Source: Paenibacillus eucommiae (lineage in GTDB: Bacteria > Bacillota > Bacilli > Paenibacillales > NBRC-103111). From it: 48,692 bases of DNA. Shown here in pieces: positions 1 through 8,253 of this stretch (positions are counted from its first letter, which is position 1; each line of letters begins with the position of its first letter). The DNA lies in the NCBI RefSeq assembly GCF_017874215.1, contig NZ_JAGGLB010000054.1, positions 1-48,692 on the forward strand. Reading direction: 5' to 3'. The notes under the pieces are model-generated. The model was given only the letters and a program-made list of their open reading frames with translations. It was not told the DNA's origin and made no database searches. The translations under genes were made by a program, and so were the position numbers.

Positions 1-469
1 CCTTAAACAAAAACTTCCTCTTCTTTCCTCTTTGACTTCTGCTTATCGCGGACAATTTTCCTTTTAGCCTACCTAAGTAGTAACTGAAAAACATCACTAA
101 CTCAGCGGATTGACCTGGAACACATACTTTAACGATGAAAAACATCGTTAAGTGAAACACGAGAAGCACACAAAGCACACGCACGCCTTAAACGGATTGT
201 TAATAGAGGTTGCATCTGAGCGAAGGGGATAGTGGCAATAAGGAAAATTTGCGCTTCCATTCTAATTTCCACGGTGAATGAAGAATCTCAACAAATGCTT
301 TATCGCTATAAAGCTGCACCGCGAGACTATTTCTTTTCACTCCAGGCATCCCCAATAGCTTACACATTCTAATAAGTTCACAAGAAAAACCCTCTCTCCT
401 TTTTCGGAATTGAGGGACAAATATTTTTTCATAAACTCAGGATTATTCCCATGGAGTGGCTGTGGAGTT
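1..469. other. Intergenic region without a convincing gene
   Basis: No open frame here has a ribosome binding site and a recognisable product. The only clear structure is one short palindrome at 126-153 (listed separately). The bases just before it (GGATTGACCT then GGAACACATACTT) resemble the flank of the palindrome at 4454-4481, so this stretch may be the tail of another composite repeat that starts outside the window. I see no convincing terminator for the iron-transport operon, which ends at 470. Confidence 0.5.
126..153. repeat. Short palindromic repeat, copy P1
   Basis: ACTTTAACGATG, five A-rich loop bases, then CATCGTTAAGT. It is the same unit as six others in this window (near 4.3-4.5 kb and 16.06-16.13 kb). 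One arm has an extra T. It sits in an intergenic region downstream of the minus-strand iron operon. Confidence 0.8.
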
Positions 470-1114
470 TCATTCGGCCGCGATATGAACGATGCGGTCG
501 CATATAACATCCGCGTCTTCTTTGTCGTGCGTAACGAGAATCGATGTGATGTTAGCTGCACTTAGCATTTGCTTTAAATCTTCGCGAATTTTGCCCTTCA
601 AGTCGGCATCCAGATTGCTAAACGGCTCATCCATTAACAAAATATGCGGCTTGGGAGCCAAGGCTCGGGCAAAAGCGACACGCTGCTGCTGTCCCCCGCT
701 AAGCTCATGCGGATAACGCTTCCGGTAGTCTTGCAGCTGGACCAGATCAAGCATTTCATCCAGCCGTTCCGAGCGCTCTTTTTTCGCTAGCCGGTGCAAG
801 CCGAAGAGGATGTTCTGGGCAACGGTTAAATGAGGAAATAACGCATAGTCCTGAAAAACCATTCCGACTCCGCGGGATTCAGGATTAACGAAACGAGAGG
901 AATCAACCATCGTTTTTCCGCCAATAACGATACGTCCCGTGCGCGGCGCTTCCAGTCCGGCGATTAGCCGCAGCAGGGTGCTTTTACCGCAACCGCTCTG
1001 ACCCAGCACACCAACCACTTCGCCCTTCTTCATGTTCAGGGAGAAATTGTTCAGTACGCGCCCGCTGTCCTTAGAGTAATGAAACGAAATATCCGACATC
1101 TCAAAAATAGTCAT
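470..1114 (-). CDS. Ferric-iron type ABC transporter ATP-binding protein
   Basis: Cytoplasmic ATPase that would power import through the neighbouring two-domain permease. The protein is 214 residues. It has a Walker A motif GQSGCGKST, the signature LSGGQQQRVAFARAL, Walker B ILLMDEPF and the switch histidine in ILVTHDKEDA. It lacks the C-terminal regulatory domain of full-length FbpC/PotA proteins, ending soon after the H-loop. The chosen ATG overlaps the permease stop codon (ATGA) and has GGGGAG upstream, so the two are probably translationally coupled; an in-frame ATG eight codons upstream lies inside the permease gene. Iron is inferred from the permease and binding protein; thiamine or another substrate of this transporter class cannot be excluded. 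Confidence 0.88.
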   Translation of the reverse strand: MTIFEMSDISFHYSKDSGRVLNNFSLNMKKGEVVGVLGQSGCGKSTLLRLIAGLEAPRTGRIVIGGKTMVDSSRFVNPESRGVGMVFQDYALFPHLTVAQNILFGLHRLAKKERSERLDEMLDLVQLQDYRKRYPHELSGGQQQRVAFARALAPKPHILLMDEPFSNLDADLKGKIREDLKQMLSAANITSILVTHDKEDADVICDRIVHIAAE

Positions 1115-2763
1115 TTTGTGTTTTTCTCCCCTAACCAATGATAGAAAAAGACAGATATCATGCCGACCCCGATAATGAATAAGGACGGAACGGAAGCCTG
1201 GTGGATTTGTTCGTCACTGGCATACTGGTAAGCTTTTGTCGCCAATGTATCGAAATTAAAAGGCCGTAAAAGCAAGGTGAGCGGCAATTCCTTGACGATT
1301 TCCATAAATGCCAGGATACAGCCCGTTAACACGGACCCTTTGATCAGCGGCAGATCGACTTTAAAAAAAGTCCGGGTCATCCCCATCCCCAGCAAACGTG
1401 AGGCTTCCGAATAACGGTTGCCCGTTTTCTCATAACCCGCTTCCACTGCATTGTAGCCAACTGCCAAAAATCGGATAATATAAGCAAAAACCAGCATAGC
1501 CAGCGACATACTGAGCACCAGCTTATTAGCGCCCCAGCCTAAACTTTCATAAACTCCACTCAACTGATGATCCAATGAAATGAATACGGCAAGCACACCA
1601 ATGGATAGAACGGCGCCCGGGATAGAATAACCCATCGATATCACTTTAGAAAGAGCCAGTGTAAATATAGAGCGCCCGGAACGGCTCACATTAGCCACAA
1701 TTACAGCAAATACAATCAACACGGTAATCGAAACCAGGGAAATGAACACGGTGTTCACGATCAACTCAGCAAATTTAGCGTTCATCACGTCCTGATACGT
1801 CCATTTTGCCCATACAATCAATTGTACAACAGGTATAAAAAAAGAAAAGGAACATATAAGCGCACTAAAGAAAAAAGCTGCATATGCCGACATGCCGCGA
1901 AGCCTTCTGCGTTGAAGCTGACTGGCTTTAGCTGTTGAAGCATTGTATCTCCTGCGTCTACGCAGCAGCCTTTCAATCACAAACAAGCCAATAATCGCGC
2001 TCATTAACAGCGCAGCCAGGCGAATCGCGGAGTCCACGTCATACATGCCGAACCAGGTTTTAAAGATCGCTGTCGTAAACGACTGAATCCCAAAATGCTT
2101 TGTAACCCCAAAGTCATTCAAAACTTCAAAAGCAACAAGACTGACTCCGCCAACGATCGCAGCTTGTGAGATAGGAAGCACGACGCGAAAGAAAATATGC
2201 AGCGGATTTTTACCAAGCAGCCTTGCGTTCTCGATAAAGGAAGCACTTTGCTTTTCCAGAAATGTTTTTGTAATTAGATAGACGTACGGAAATAAAAACA
2301 GGGTAAAAATAAAAATAGCGCCCTTCATGGACATGATGTCAAAAAATTGCTGATTCGGCGTCCAGCCAAGCACATTGCGCATAAAGGTTTGTATGCTCCC
2401 GGTATAACTCAGCATAGATCCGTACGTATACGCTGCAATGTATGGAGGAATGGCCAATGGCAGCACAAAAGCCCAAGAAAAAAACTTCCTGAGCGGAAAC
2501 TCATACGCCGCAACAAGCCAGGCCAGGGTGACACCAACTAACACGGTAAAAAAACCGGTGCCCAGCACTAGCAATAAAGATTGCAGCGCATAATCCTGCA
2601 GCATGTAAGTTCTGATGTGCTGCCAATTTTCATTCGGTTTTTGAAAAAGTCCCGATAAAATATAAAGAGACGGGAGAAGGGCCAGGATGGCCCCAATCAC
2701 GCTCAGTAATACCCAACCGTTACGATTCCTTCTCAGGTTGCGCAGCAAATCAGAAAATCTCAT
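1111..2763 (-). CDS. Ferric-iron type ABC transporter permease, two fused domains
   Basis: Integral membrane channel of 550 residues, the usual length of FbpB-type permeases in which two six-helix halves are joined. Each half has a cytoplasmic EAA-type loop contacting the ATPase: ENARLLGKNPLHIFF in the first half and EASRLLGMGMTRTFF in the second. An arginine-rich stretch (RLLRRRRRYN) marks the linker between halves. It lies 2 nt after the binding-protein gene and overlaps the ATPase start, so the three genes form one operon. The family also includes thiamine and putrescine permeases. Iron is preferred because of the FbpA/FutA-like binding protein. Confidence 0.9.
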   Translation of the reverse strand: MRFSDLLRNLRRNRNGWVLLSVIGAILALLPSLYILSGLFQKPNENWQHIRTYMLQDYALQSLLLVLGTGFFTVLVGVTLAWLVAAYEFPLRKFFSWAFVLPLAIPPYIAAYTYGSMLSYTGSIQTFMRNVLGWTPNQQFFDIMSMKGAIFIFTLFLFPYVYLITKTFLEKQSASFIENARLLGKNPLHIFFRVVLPISQAAIVGGVSLVAFEVLNDFGVTKHFGIQSFTTAIFKTWFGMYDVDSAIRLAALLMSAIIGLFVIERLLRRRRRYNASTAKASQLQRRRLRGMSAYAAFFFSALICSFSFFIPVVQLIVWAKWTYQDVMNAKFAELIVNTVFISLVSITVLIVFAVIVANVSRSGRSIFTLALSKVISMGYSIPGAVLSIGVLAVFISLDHQLSGVYESLGWGANKLVLSMSLAMLVFAYIIRFLAVGYNAVEAGYEKTGNRYSEASRLLGMGMTRTFFKVDLPLIKGSVLTGCILAFMEIVKELPLTLLLRPFNFDTLATKAYQYASDEQIHQASVPSLFIIGVGMISVFFYHWLGEKNTK

Positions 2764-2765
2764 TG

Positions 2766-3884
2766 TTATTTCCAGCCTACTTTATTGAGAATTTCGGTAG
2801 CTTTCTTGTTATGGTCGCCTAGCTTGGCAAAGTCGATTTGCTGGGTTTTGAATTCACCCCATGTATTCAGTAAATCGGGCTTCTTTGCCGCTTTGTTAAC
2901 CGGAAATTCGAAGCTTCCTTGTGTTAATAAGCTTTGACCTTCTTCGCCCGTTATAAATTCAACAAGCTTGATCGCATTTTCCTTATTTTTAGAATGCTGG
3001 GTCATTCCTACACCACTAATATTAAGATGAGTACCTGTTGTATCCTGATTAGGGAAGAAGACTCCGATGTTTTCTGCAACCTTGACTTCCTCAGCATCCT
3101 TGGAGTTTAGCATTTGTCCGACATAGTACGTATTCATAATCGCTACATCACCGATTTTTGCGGCGATTGCTTTTGCCTGATCACGGTCTCCGCCCTCAGG
3201 ATTACGAGCAAGGTTAGTAACGATGCCTTTCGCCCATTCTTCAGCTTGCTGTTCCCCATTCAGATCAATAAATGAAGCCAATAAAGATTGGTTGTACAAG
3301 CTTGAAGAAGATCTCACCAATACTTTGCCTTTCCATTTATCGCTGGCCAAATCCTCATAAGTCGACAATTGCTCCGGCTTGACACGGTCTTTCGCATACA
3401 CGATAACCCGCGCCCGCGTAGCGATCCCAACCCAGTTATTGTCTTTATCGCGCCACTGTTCCGGAACATTATTGATGATCGTATCGGATTGAATCGGCTG
3501 CAGCACATTGTTCTGTTTGGCATAATTCAGTACGCCGCCGTCAACCGTAACGAACAGATCCGCTTCCGTGCTTTCCCCTTCACGCTTCAAGCGCTCAACC
3601 AGCTCTTCAGCAGTACCTTTAATCTCATTGACTTTGATCCCTGTTTTCTTCGTAAATGCATCGTACAATTGGCTATCCACATCATAATGTCTTGCTGTAA
3701 ACACGTTAACAACTTGTTCTTTATTTTTGCCTGGCGTTTCTGTCGGCTTCACGGTGCTGCTTTCCTTTGGTTCTGGAGTCGCTGCCGCCTCGTTTCCTGT
3801 TTTGTCAGCTCCACAACCAGCCAACAAGATAAGCATCATCGTTAAAAGCATAACCCCGCCTATGTATTTCTTTTTCATTTTCAA
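2766..3884 (-). CDS. Iron(III) ABC transporter substrate-binding lipoprotein (FbpA/FutA-like)
   Basis: Extracellular binding protein anchored by lipid. The N-terminus is a lipoprotein signal (basic start, hydrophobic core, lipobox LLAGC with the modified Cys near residue 24), followed by a low-complexity linker rich in Pro, Glu and Thr. The mature part opens with VVNVFTARHYDVD, typical of this family, and contains the adjacent tyrosines of NTYYVGQM, which in FbpA proteins coordinate ferric iron. Length is 372 residues, normal for the family. The ATG is preceded by GGAGAGGAAG. It is the first gene of the operon, and a Fur-like box lies about 50 nt upstream. Iron specificity is inferred from the tyrosine pair and that box. 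Confidence 0.88.
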   Translation of the reverse strand: MKMKKKYIGGVMLLTMMLILLAGCGADKTGNEAAATPEPKESSTVKPTETPGKNKEQVVNVFTARHYDVDSQLYDAFTKKTGIKVNEIKGTAEELVERLKREGESTEADLFVTVDGGVLNYAKQNNVLQPIQSDTIINNVPEQWRDKDNNWVGIATRARVIVYAKDRVKPEQLSTYEDLASDKWKGKVLVRSSSSLYNQSLLASFIDLNGEQQAEEWAKGIVTNLARNPEGGDRDQAKAIAAKIGDVAIMNTYYVGQMLNSKDAEEVKVAENIGVFFPNQDTTGTHLNISGVGMTQHSKNKENAIKLVEFITGEEGQSLLTQGSFEFPVNKAAKKPDLLNTWGEFKTQQIDFAKLGDHNKKATEILNKVGWK

Positions 3885-3935
3885 TCTTCCTCTCCATCTT
3901 TTTACTATTTAAAAAACTTGTCCAACTTCTGAAAA

Positions 3936-3950
3936 CAATATTCATTCTCA
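3936..3950 (-). promoter_or_regulatory. Candidate Fur box upstream of the iron-binding protein gene
   Basis: On the minus strand TGAGAATGAATATTG matches the 7-1-7 Fur pattern TGATAATNATTATCA at about 10 of 14 defined positions. It lies about 50 nt upstream of the binding-protein start, where a repressor could block transcription. I found no strong -35/-10 pair around it. Confidence 0.4.
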
Positions 3951-3977
3951 TTTGATGTTAAAAAAAAACTTGTGAAC

Positions 3978-4505
3978 TTCTTTGAGGTGCATGTTCAAAA
4001 CTTTGGAGCGTTCCGGGAGGGAATGGCTGTGGACTCCAGCCGCTGTTAAAGATTTGTTCCCTGAATGGTACAGATGAGGAGGTAGGAGCAAATCTTTAAA
4101 GGCGGGCGCTCACGCTCTTCCACCCACAGCCCTTCCCTCTTCTCAGCTACAATCGCACGAATCACATCAATCACACCAATATCAAGCTCAAACGGACAAC
4201 CAACAAGGTTTTTTCTCCTGATAGTTGGAGATTTACTAGCGGGCAATAGCTCTGGGAATGCAGAACTGCTGAAGAACTGCTACTTTAACTTTTAACGATG
4301 ATTTTCATCGTTATAAGCACCAGGTCCGCTCCACATCCTTACTTTAACGATGAAAATCATCGTTAAAGTCCCTTTTTATTACCCAGATAGGCCATCCGTC
4401 CTCTTTTAGCGATGAAAATCATCATTAAAGTGACTGATTAACCTCGGACACTTACTTTAACGATGAAAAACATCGTTAAGTCTAGTACACTCTAGTTTCG
4501 GGAGG
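3978..4505. repeat. Composite intergenic repeat, copy A
   Basis: It begins with a degenerate version of the CTTTGAGGTGCATGTTC lead-in, then a long nested hairpin at 4015-4139. Outer arms are about 4015-4032 and 4123-4139. Inner arms TTAAAGATTTGTTCC (4046-4060) and GGAGCAAATCTTTAA (4085-4099) pair with one G-U. A tail with TCAGCTACAATCGCACGAAT (4142-4161) and a T-rich run follows. Four short palindromes come next, and the unit ends near TTTCGGGAGG. It separates the iron-binding protein gene from a strong Fur-like box at 4654. Confidence 0.8.
4291..4481. repeat. Array of four short palindromes (P2-P5)
   Basis: Units are at about 4291-4315, 4341-4369, 4402-4429 and 4454-4481. The second is perfect: ACTTTAACGATG (4341-4352), loop AAAAT, CATCGTTAAAGT (4358-4369), followed by CCCTTTTTATT, which would also act as a terminator. 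The first has a T-rich loop and the others A-rich loops, so the first two are oppositely oriented. The spacer between them (GCACCAGGTCC...) recurs between P6 and P7 at 16.08 kb. Confidence 0.8.
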
Positions 4506-4653
4506 AAGGTTGATATTACAGCTCTTCCACCCAAGAAATAAGCCTAATTTAGTTACATTGAGACTGAACATATGCGGATTAGATATGCACGCTTTGGAGC
4601 ACTCTTGGAGCACTCTTTGGAACACTCTCTAGGCTCTCTAAACCAACACATTT

Positions 4654-4668
4654 TGATAATGAATATCA
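4654..4668. promoter_or_regulatory. Strong Fur-like box without an adjacent target gene
   Basis: TGATAATGAATATCA matches the Fur pattern TGATAATNATTATCA at 13 of 14 defined positions. It lies between the 3' end of the histidine kinase gene and composite repeat A, roughly 770 nt upstream of the iron-binding protein start, with no open frame immediately beside it. It may belong to a long leader of the iron operon, to an unseen small RNA, or be a relic. Confidence 0.55.
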
Positions 4669-4754
4669 TTACCAACTAGCGTCGACTACTTTCATATTGT
4701 AACCGATGAAAATGAGAGAATGATGTGAAAAATAAAAAAAGTTCCGCCGACGTT

Positions 4755-6203
4755 TTATTTGCGGGGCTTATTGTTAGCCAGCGGAAAAGTCACCCTTACT
4801 TTTGTCCCCCTGTAGACCTCGCTTTGAAGCTCGATTCTGCCGCTATAACGCTTGACCAGGCGTTCAGCGATGGATAATCCTAGTCCATGTCCGCCCTGCT
4901 CCCCGCTCCTAGCCTTATCCACACGATAAAAACGATTGAGCACAAAAGGCAGCTCCTCCTCAGGTATGCCAATACCAAAGTCGCTGATTTCAATGCTGGC
5001 TTCTTCCTGCTGCACGCTTCCGCTTACCCGGATAAGCTTGCTGTCGCCGGAATACTTCACCGCATTGTCCATAATAATCAACAGAATCTGCTCTAAATGA
5101 GGGGCATCCACGGCAATAGTGACATTGGATAAAGCATCCAGTCTGCTTTCAAAATGGAAGGACGGATGAAGTAGCGCAATATTTTTGATGAGCTGTTGAA
5201 TAGTCTGGTCGGGATTTTGCAATTTTGGTGCAGCTTCCAAACTCAGCTTTTCTGAACGTGTTAATGTAAGCAACTCTTGTACAAGCCCTTTTAGGCGGGA
5301 AAGCTCCTGAATGGACACGTCCAGCGATTCCTCCAAAATAGCCGGATCCCCTTTTCCCCAGCGCTGCAGCAGTGAAAGATGCCCCTCAATGATAGCTAAC
5401 GGTGTCCTCAATTCATGCGATGCGTCTTCGACGAACTGCCGTTGCTGTTGAAAAGACCTTTCGACTTGATCCATCATCTCATTAAACATCTTCATCAGTG
5501 TGGCGATTTCGTCCTTATTGTCGTTAACCTGAACACGCTCATGCAAGCCTTTTTCCTTGATCCTGCGCATCGTCTCGGCCATAGATTGCAGGGGCTTTAA
5601 TAGCTGCCGCGCCAGCATCCTGCCTCCCAATCCGCTTAACACAACAGAGCCGAGCCCACAGACCAGCATCACACGAAAAATTGCCGTGATCAGCTTTTCA
5701 AAATCCTCCATATTTCTCACGATCTCAATAGTTCCATTGAACTGAAATATCGTGAGCGGACTTCTCATAATCAATAAGTTGTTGCTTAAATGCCAGGTTC
5801 CTGCCCGCTCTGTACCCAGACTCGAAAGCTCCTCCAGCCCCAGCTCCGGCATATCCTCAGAAACGAAAACGATCGCATTCCCCTCAGCGTCCAAAACGCG
5901 AATGAGCTGATTTTGTTGATTCACTTTATCCAGAAAGCTGCGAATTTGCGGAAAATCGGCTTCCTCGAAAGCTAACTCTTTTTCCAGAAAATAGTTCAGA
6001 ATTTCCCTCATTTTCTGTGCAGTGTTCGTTTCCTCCTGTTTGATCATCCATTTCTCTACAAACACATATTGTACGGTGTTGTATGCCGTGAACAGTAAAA
6101 AAAGCAGCAGCGAAGACCACAAGGTCAACTTCCATTTAATTGGAATTTTCGAGAAAGGAATGGCCAGCTTGTTCAGCTTTATTTTGAACCTCTTCAAGCT
6201 CAT
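4755..6203 (-). CDS. Sensor histidine kinase
   Basis: Membrane-bound sensor of 482 residues that phosphorylates the response regulator encoded just upstream. One membrane segment lies near residues 25-50 and a second near 170-195, with an extracytoplasmic sensor loop of about 120 residues between them. A HAMP domain follows (about 195-250), then the dimerisation box EDASHELRTP with the phospho-accepting His263, and a C-terminal ATPase domain with N, G1 (DFGIGIPEE) and G2 (GGHGLGLSIAERL) boxes. The start codon overlaps the regulator stop (ATGA). The architecture resembles ArlS/CssS-type kinases. The signal is unknown; proximity to iron-import genes and Fur-like boxes makes metal or envelope stress possible. 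Downstream, a weak CCGC/GCGG hairpin with a T-rich run (4731-4765) may end transcription. Confidence 0.9.
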   Translation of the reverse strand: MSLKRFKIKLNKLAIPFSKIPIKWKLTLWSSLLLFLLFTAYNTVQYVFVEKWMIKQEETNTAQKMREILNYFLEKELAFEEADFPQIRSFLDKVNQQNQLIRVLDAEGNAIVFVSEDMPELGLEELSSLGTERAGTWHLSNNLLIMRSPLTIFQFNGTIEIVRNMEDFEKLITAIFRVMLVCGLGSVVLSGLGGRMLARQLLKPLQSMAETMRRIKEKGLHERVQVNDNKDEIATLMKMFNEMMDQVERSFQQQRQFVEDASHELRTPLAIIEGHLSLLQRWGKGDPAILEESLDVSIQELSRLKGLVQELLTLTRSEKLSLEAAPKLQNPDQTIQQLIKNIALLHPSFHFESRLDALSNVTIAVDAPHLEQILLIIMDNAVKYSGDSKLIRVSGSVQQEEASIEISDFGIGIPEEELPFVLNRFYRVDKARSGEQGGHGLGLSIAERLVKRYSGRIELQSEVYRGTKVRVTFPLANNKPRK

Positions 6204-6877
6204 TTTCTCATCACATATCCAATGCCGCGCAAGGTGTGAATATAGCTTGATTCCCCGGGGCTGTCAATTTTGTTCCGCACATACCTCACATACACATCGA
6301 CCACATTTGTATCGACCGCTGCTTCGAACCCCCATACCGTATCCAGCAGCGTCTCGCGAGTCATGACCCGGTTCACATTTTGCATAAAGGCGACCAGCAG
6401 ATCATATTCTCTTTTTGTCAGATCAATGCTCTCATTCCCTTTACTAACCTTTCTGGAATCCAGATTGATGCTAAGCTCATTGAAAACCAGCCAAGTTCCG
6501 TGCTCCTCCTCACGCTCCTCCTGTCTGCGGAAAATAACCCGCATGCGCGCCAAAAGCTCCTCGATAGCAAAGGGCTTAGGCATATAATCATCGGCACCGC
6601 TGTCCAGCCCGGAAACCCGGTCCTCCACACTGTCTCTGGCCGTCAGGATGATGACCGGAGTTTTCTTGGCAGCACGTATGTGGCGGCATATCTCGATTCC
6701 ATCCATGCCCGGCAGCATCAAATCCAGCAAAATAATATCCCAATCTTCGTTCAAGGCAAGCTTCAGCCCTGTCACACCATCATAGACAACCGTCACGGAG
6801 AACGATTCATGCCTAAGCTCCAGCTCAATAAATCTCGCCAGATTCTTCTCGTCCTCGATCAGTAAAATTCTTTTCAT
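6200..6877 (-). CDS. OmpR-family response regulator
   Basis: DNA-binding regulator paired with the kinase downstream. Starting at the ATG at 6877 (protein MKRILLIEDE...) it is 225 residues. The receiver domain has the acidic pair E8-D9, the phosphorylation site Asp52 in LLDLMLPGMDG, and the conserved T and K in ILTARDS and MPKPF. The C-terminal winged helix (about 130-225) has DLTKREYDLL and VDVYVRYVRNKID, typical of OmpR/PhoB regulators. An in-frame ATG 16 codons upstream would add an unlikely N-terminal extension; the chosen start has GGGCGGGA upstream. It is the first gene of a two-gene operon with its own strong promoter at 6924-6953. Confidence 0.92.
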   Translation of the reverse strand: MKRILLIEDEKNLARFIELELRHESFSVTVVYDGVTGLKLALNEDWDIILLDLMLPGMDGIEICRHIRAAKKTPVIILTARDSVEDRVSGLDSGADDYMPKPFAIEELLARMRVIFRRQEEREEEHGTWLVFNELSINLDSRKVSKGNESIDLTKREYDLLVAFMQNVNRVMTRETLLDTVWGFEAAVDTNVVDVYVRYVRNKIDSPGESSYIHTLRGIGYVMRK

Positions 6878-6923
6878 CCAAGTCCCGCCCTTTTGCTGCA
6901 TACTGTAGGTATATATAGGAATC

Positions 6924-6953
6924 ATTGTAGATAATAATTGTTCTCACTGTCAA
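6924..6953 (-). promoter_or_regulatory. SigA-type promoter of the two-component operon with a Fur-like operator in its spacer
   Basis: On the minus strand TTGACA (6948-6953), an 18-nt spacer and TACAAT (6924-6929). The spacer itself reads GTGAGAACAATTATTATC, a weak match to a Fur or PerR-type box (about 10 of 14). The first transcribed base would be near 6917, about 40 nt before the ATG. The promoter is well supported; the operator reading is tentative. Confidence 0.6.
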
Positions 6954-6995
6954 TTTAATAAATGTGGGAGTCTGCGTCCAGAGCCGGGCTAACAG

Positions 6996-7024
6996 TTGAT
7001 GTTCAAGCCGTACTCCTGTAAACT
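6996..7024 (+). promoter_or_regulatory. Candidate SigA-type promoter of the AI-2E exporter gene
   Basis: TTGATG (6996-7001), a 17-nt spacer and TAAACT (7019-7024), ending about 38 nt before the chosen ATG. It is divergent from the two-component promoter. Confidence 0.45.
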
Positions 7025-7062
7025 AAACTTAATGAACGGAAAATGGCGGAAGGACGATGAAT

Positions 7063-8217
7063 ATGGAAAATTCCCGAAGTAATTGGGCAGAAAGGTTCAA
7101 AAAATTCTTTTTGAATAACCGCTTTGTATTATTTTTATTAGTTCTGCTGCTAATTGGTTTAAACATTTTCATCCTAAACAAAATTTCTTATGTATTCACC
7201 CCATTCATCGTACTGCTTAAAACTATTATCCTCCCGATTATCCTCACAGGTGTTGTCTTTTATTTATTGAATCCCATTGTTGATATGCTGGAACAGAGAA
7301 AGGTAAAGCGTATTTATTCCATTCTCATTCTTTACCTTCTTATTATAGGAATCGTTACCGTTTTAATTCTCAATATCATTCCTCTTATTCGCGTCCAAAT
7401 ATTGAGCTTGATTGAAAACTTCCCAACCTATAGCAAAGAAATAGAACTGCGGTTTGAAAAATGGATCGGGGGCGACTTCTTTAATCAGCTCCAACAAACC
7501 ATTGGCATTAATACAGAGGAGTTAACTAAAAATGCATCTGAATGGGCTACGAAGCTGCTAAGTAATTCCTGGTCCGGTATTGGTGGCTTTCTGGGTGTTT
7601 TAAGCGAAACACTGCTCGCTATTGTCACAGTACCTTTCATTCTGTTCTATTTGCTCAAAGATGGTAAAAAACTGCTGCCGTTTATTTTAAACTATGTGCC
7701 AACCTCCCTTAACGAGCAGACCGAACAAGTGATGCAAGAGATGAATCATCAGATCAGTTCCTATATTCGCGGACAAATTATTATCAGCTTCTGTATCGGC
7801 TTCCTTCTGTATATGGGCTACCTGATAATTGGCTTGGAATATTCCCTTGTGCTTGCTGTTATTGCTGCATGTACAAGCATCGTTCCCTATCTGGGGCCTG
7901 CTATCGCGATCACACCAGCCTTAATTGTCGCAACAGTGACATCCCCTGTTATGCTGCTTAAGATGATTGCCATTTGGACAATCGTACAATTGATTGAGGG
8001 CAAATTTATTTCTCCGCAAATTATGGGAAGATCCCTGCAGATTCATCCTATCACGATTATTTTCGTCATCCTTACAGCCGGTAATTTATTCGGAGTTGTC
8101 GGTATTATTCTGGCCGTTCCCGGATATGCAGTAATTAAAGTTATTGCGACCCACCTCTTTAACTGGTTTAAGTTCCGGACTCGTTTATATGATCCCAAGG
8201 AGCCGCCTTTTCTGTAA
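7063..8217 (+). CDS. AI-2E family transporter
   Basis: Polytopic membrane protein of about 384 residues in the AI-2E transporter family (PF01594), which includes exporters of the autoinducer AI-2 and sodium/proton antiporters. Two hydrophobic helices near residues 20-75 are followed by a third around 85-115, a soluble stretch (about 115-200) containing LLSNSWSGIGGFLGVLSETLLAIVTVP, and further helices to residue 370. The motif VPYLGPAIAITPALIVA and the segment VQLIEGKFISPQIMGRSLQIHP are family hallmarks. The ATG at 7063 is preferred over the one at 7057 because GGAAGGA is too close to the latter. Substrate cannot be told from sequence. The reductase gene 36 nt downstream probably shares the transcript. 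Confidence 0.9.
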   Translation: MENSRSNWAERFKKFFLNNRFVLFLLVLLLIGLNIFILNKISYVFTPFIVLLKTIILPIILTGVVFYLLNPIVDMLEQRKVKRIYSILILYLLIIGIVTVLILNIIPLIRVQILSLIENFPTYSKEIELRFEKWIGGDFFNQLQQTIGINTEELTKNASEWATKLLSNSWSGIGGFLGVLSETLLAIVTVPFILFYLLKDGKKLLPFILNYVPTSLNEQTEQVMQEMNHQISSYIRGQIIISFCIGFLLYMGYLIIGLEYSLVLAVIAACTSIVPYLGPAIAITPALIVATVTSPVMLLKMIAIWTIVQLIEGKFISPQIMGRSLQIHPITIIFVILTAGNLFGVVGIILAVPGYAVIKVIATHLFNWFKFRTRLYDPKEPPFL

Positions 8218-8253
8218 AGTAGTGATTGATATTCGAATAGGAGCTGCTGAACC

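Noticed and set aside
337..561. 74-residue minus-strand frame overlapping the end of the iron ABC ATPase gene
   Set aside because: It has no ribosome site or recognisable fold and overlaps a well-supported gene.
4046..4246. 66-residue frame inside composite repeat A, and similar frames inside copies B and E
   Set aside because: They are translations of the repeat arms (similar residues recur in each copy), not genes.
4291..4481. CRISPR-like array
   Set aside because: Palindromes are unevenly spaced, spacers are not unique sequences of equal length, and no cas genes are present.
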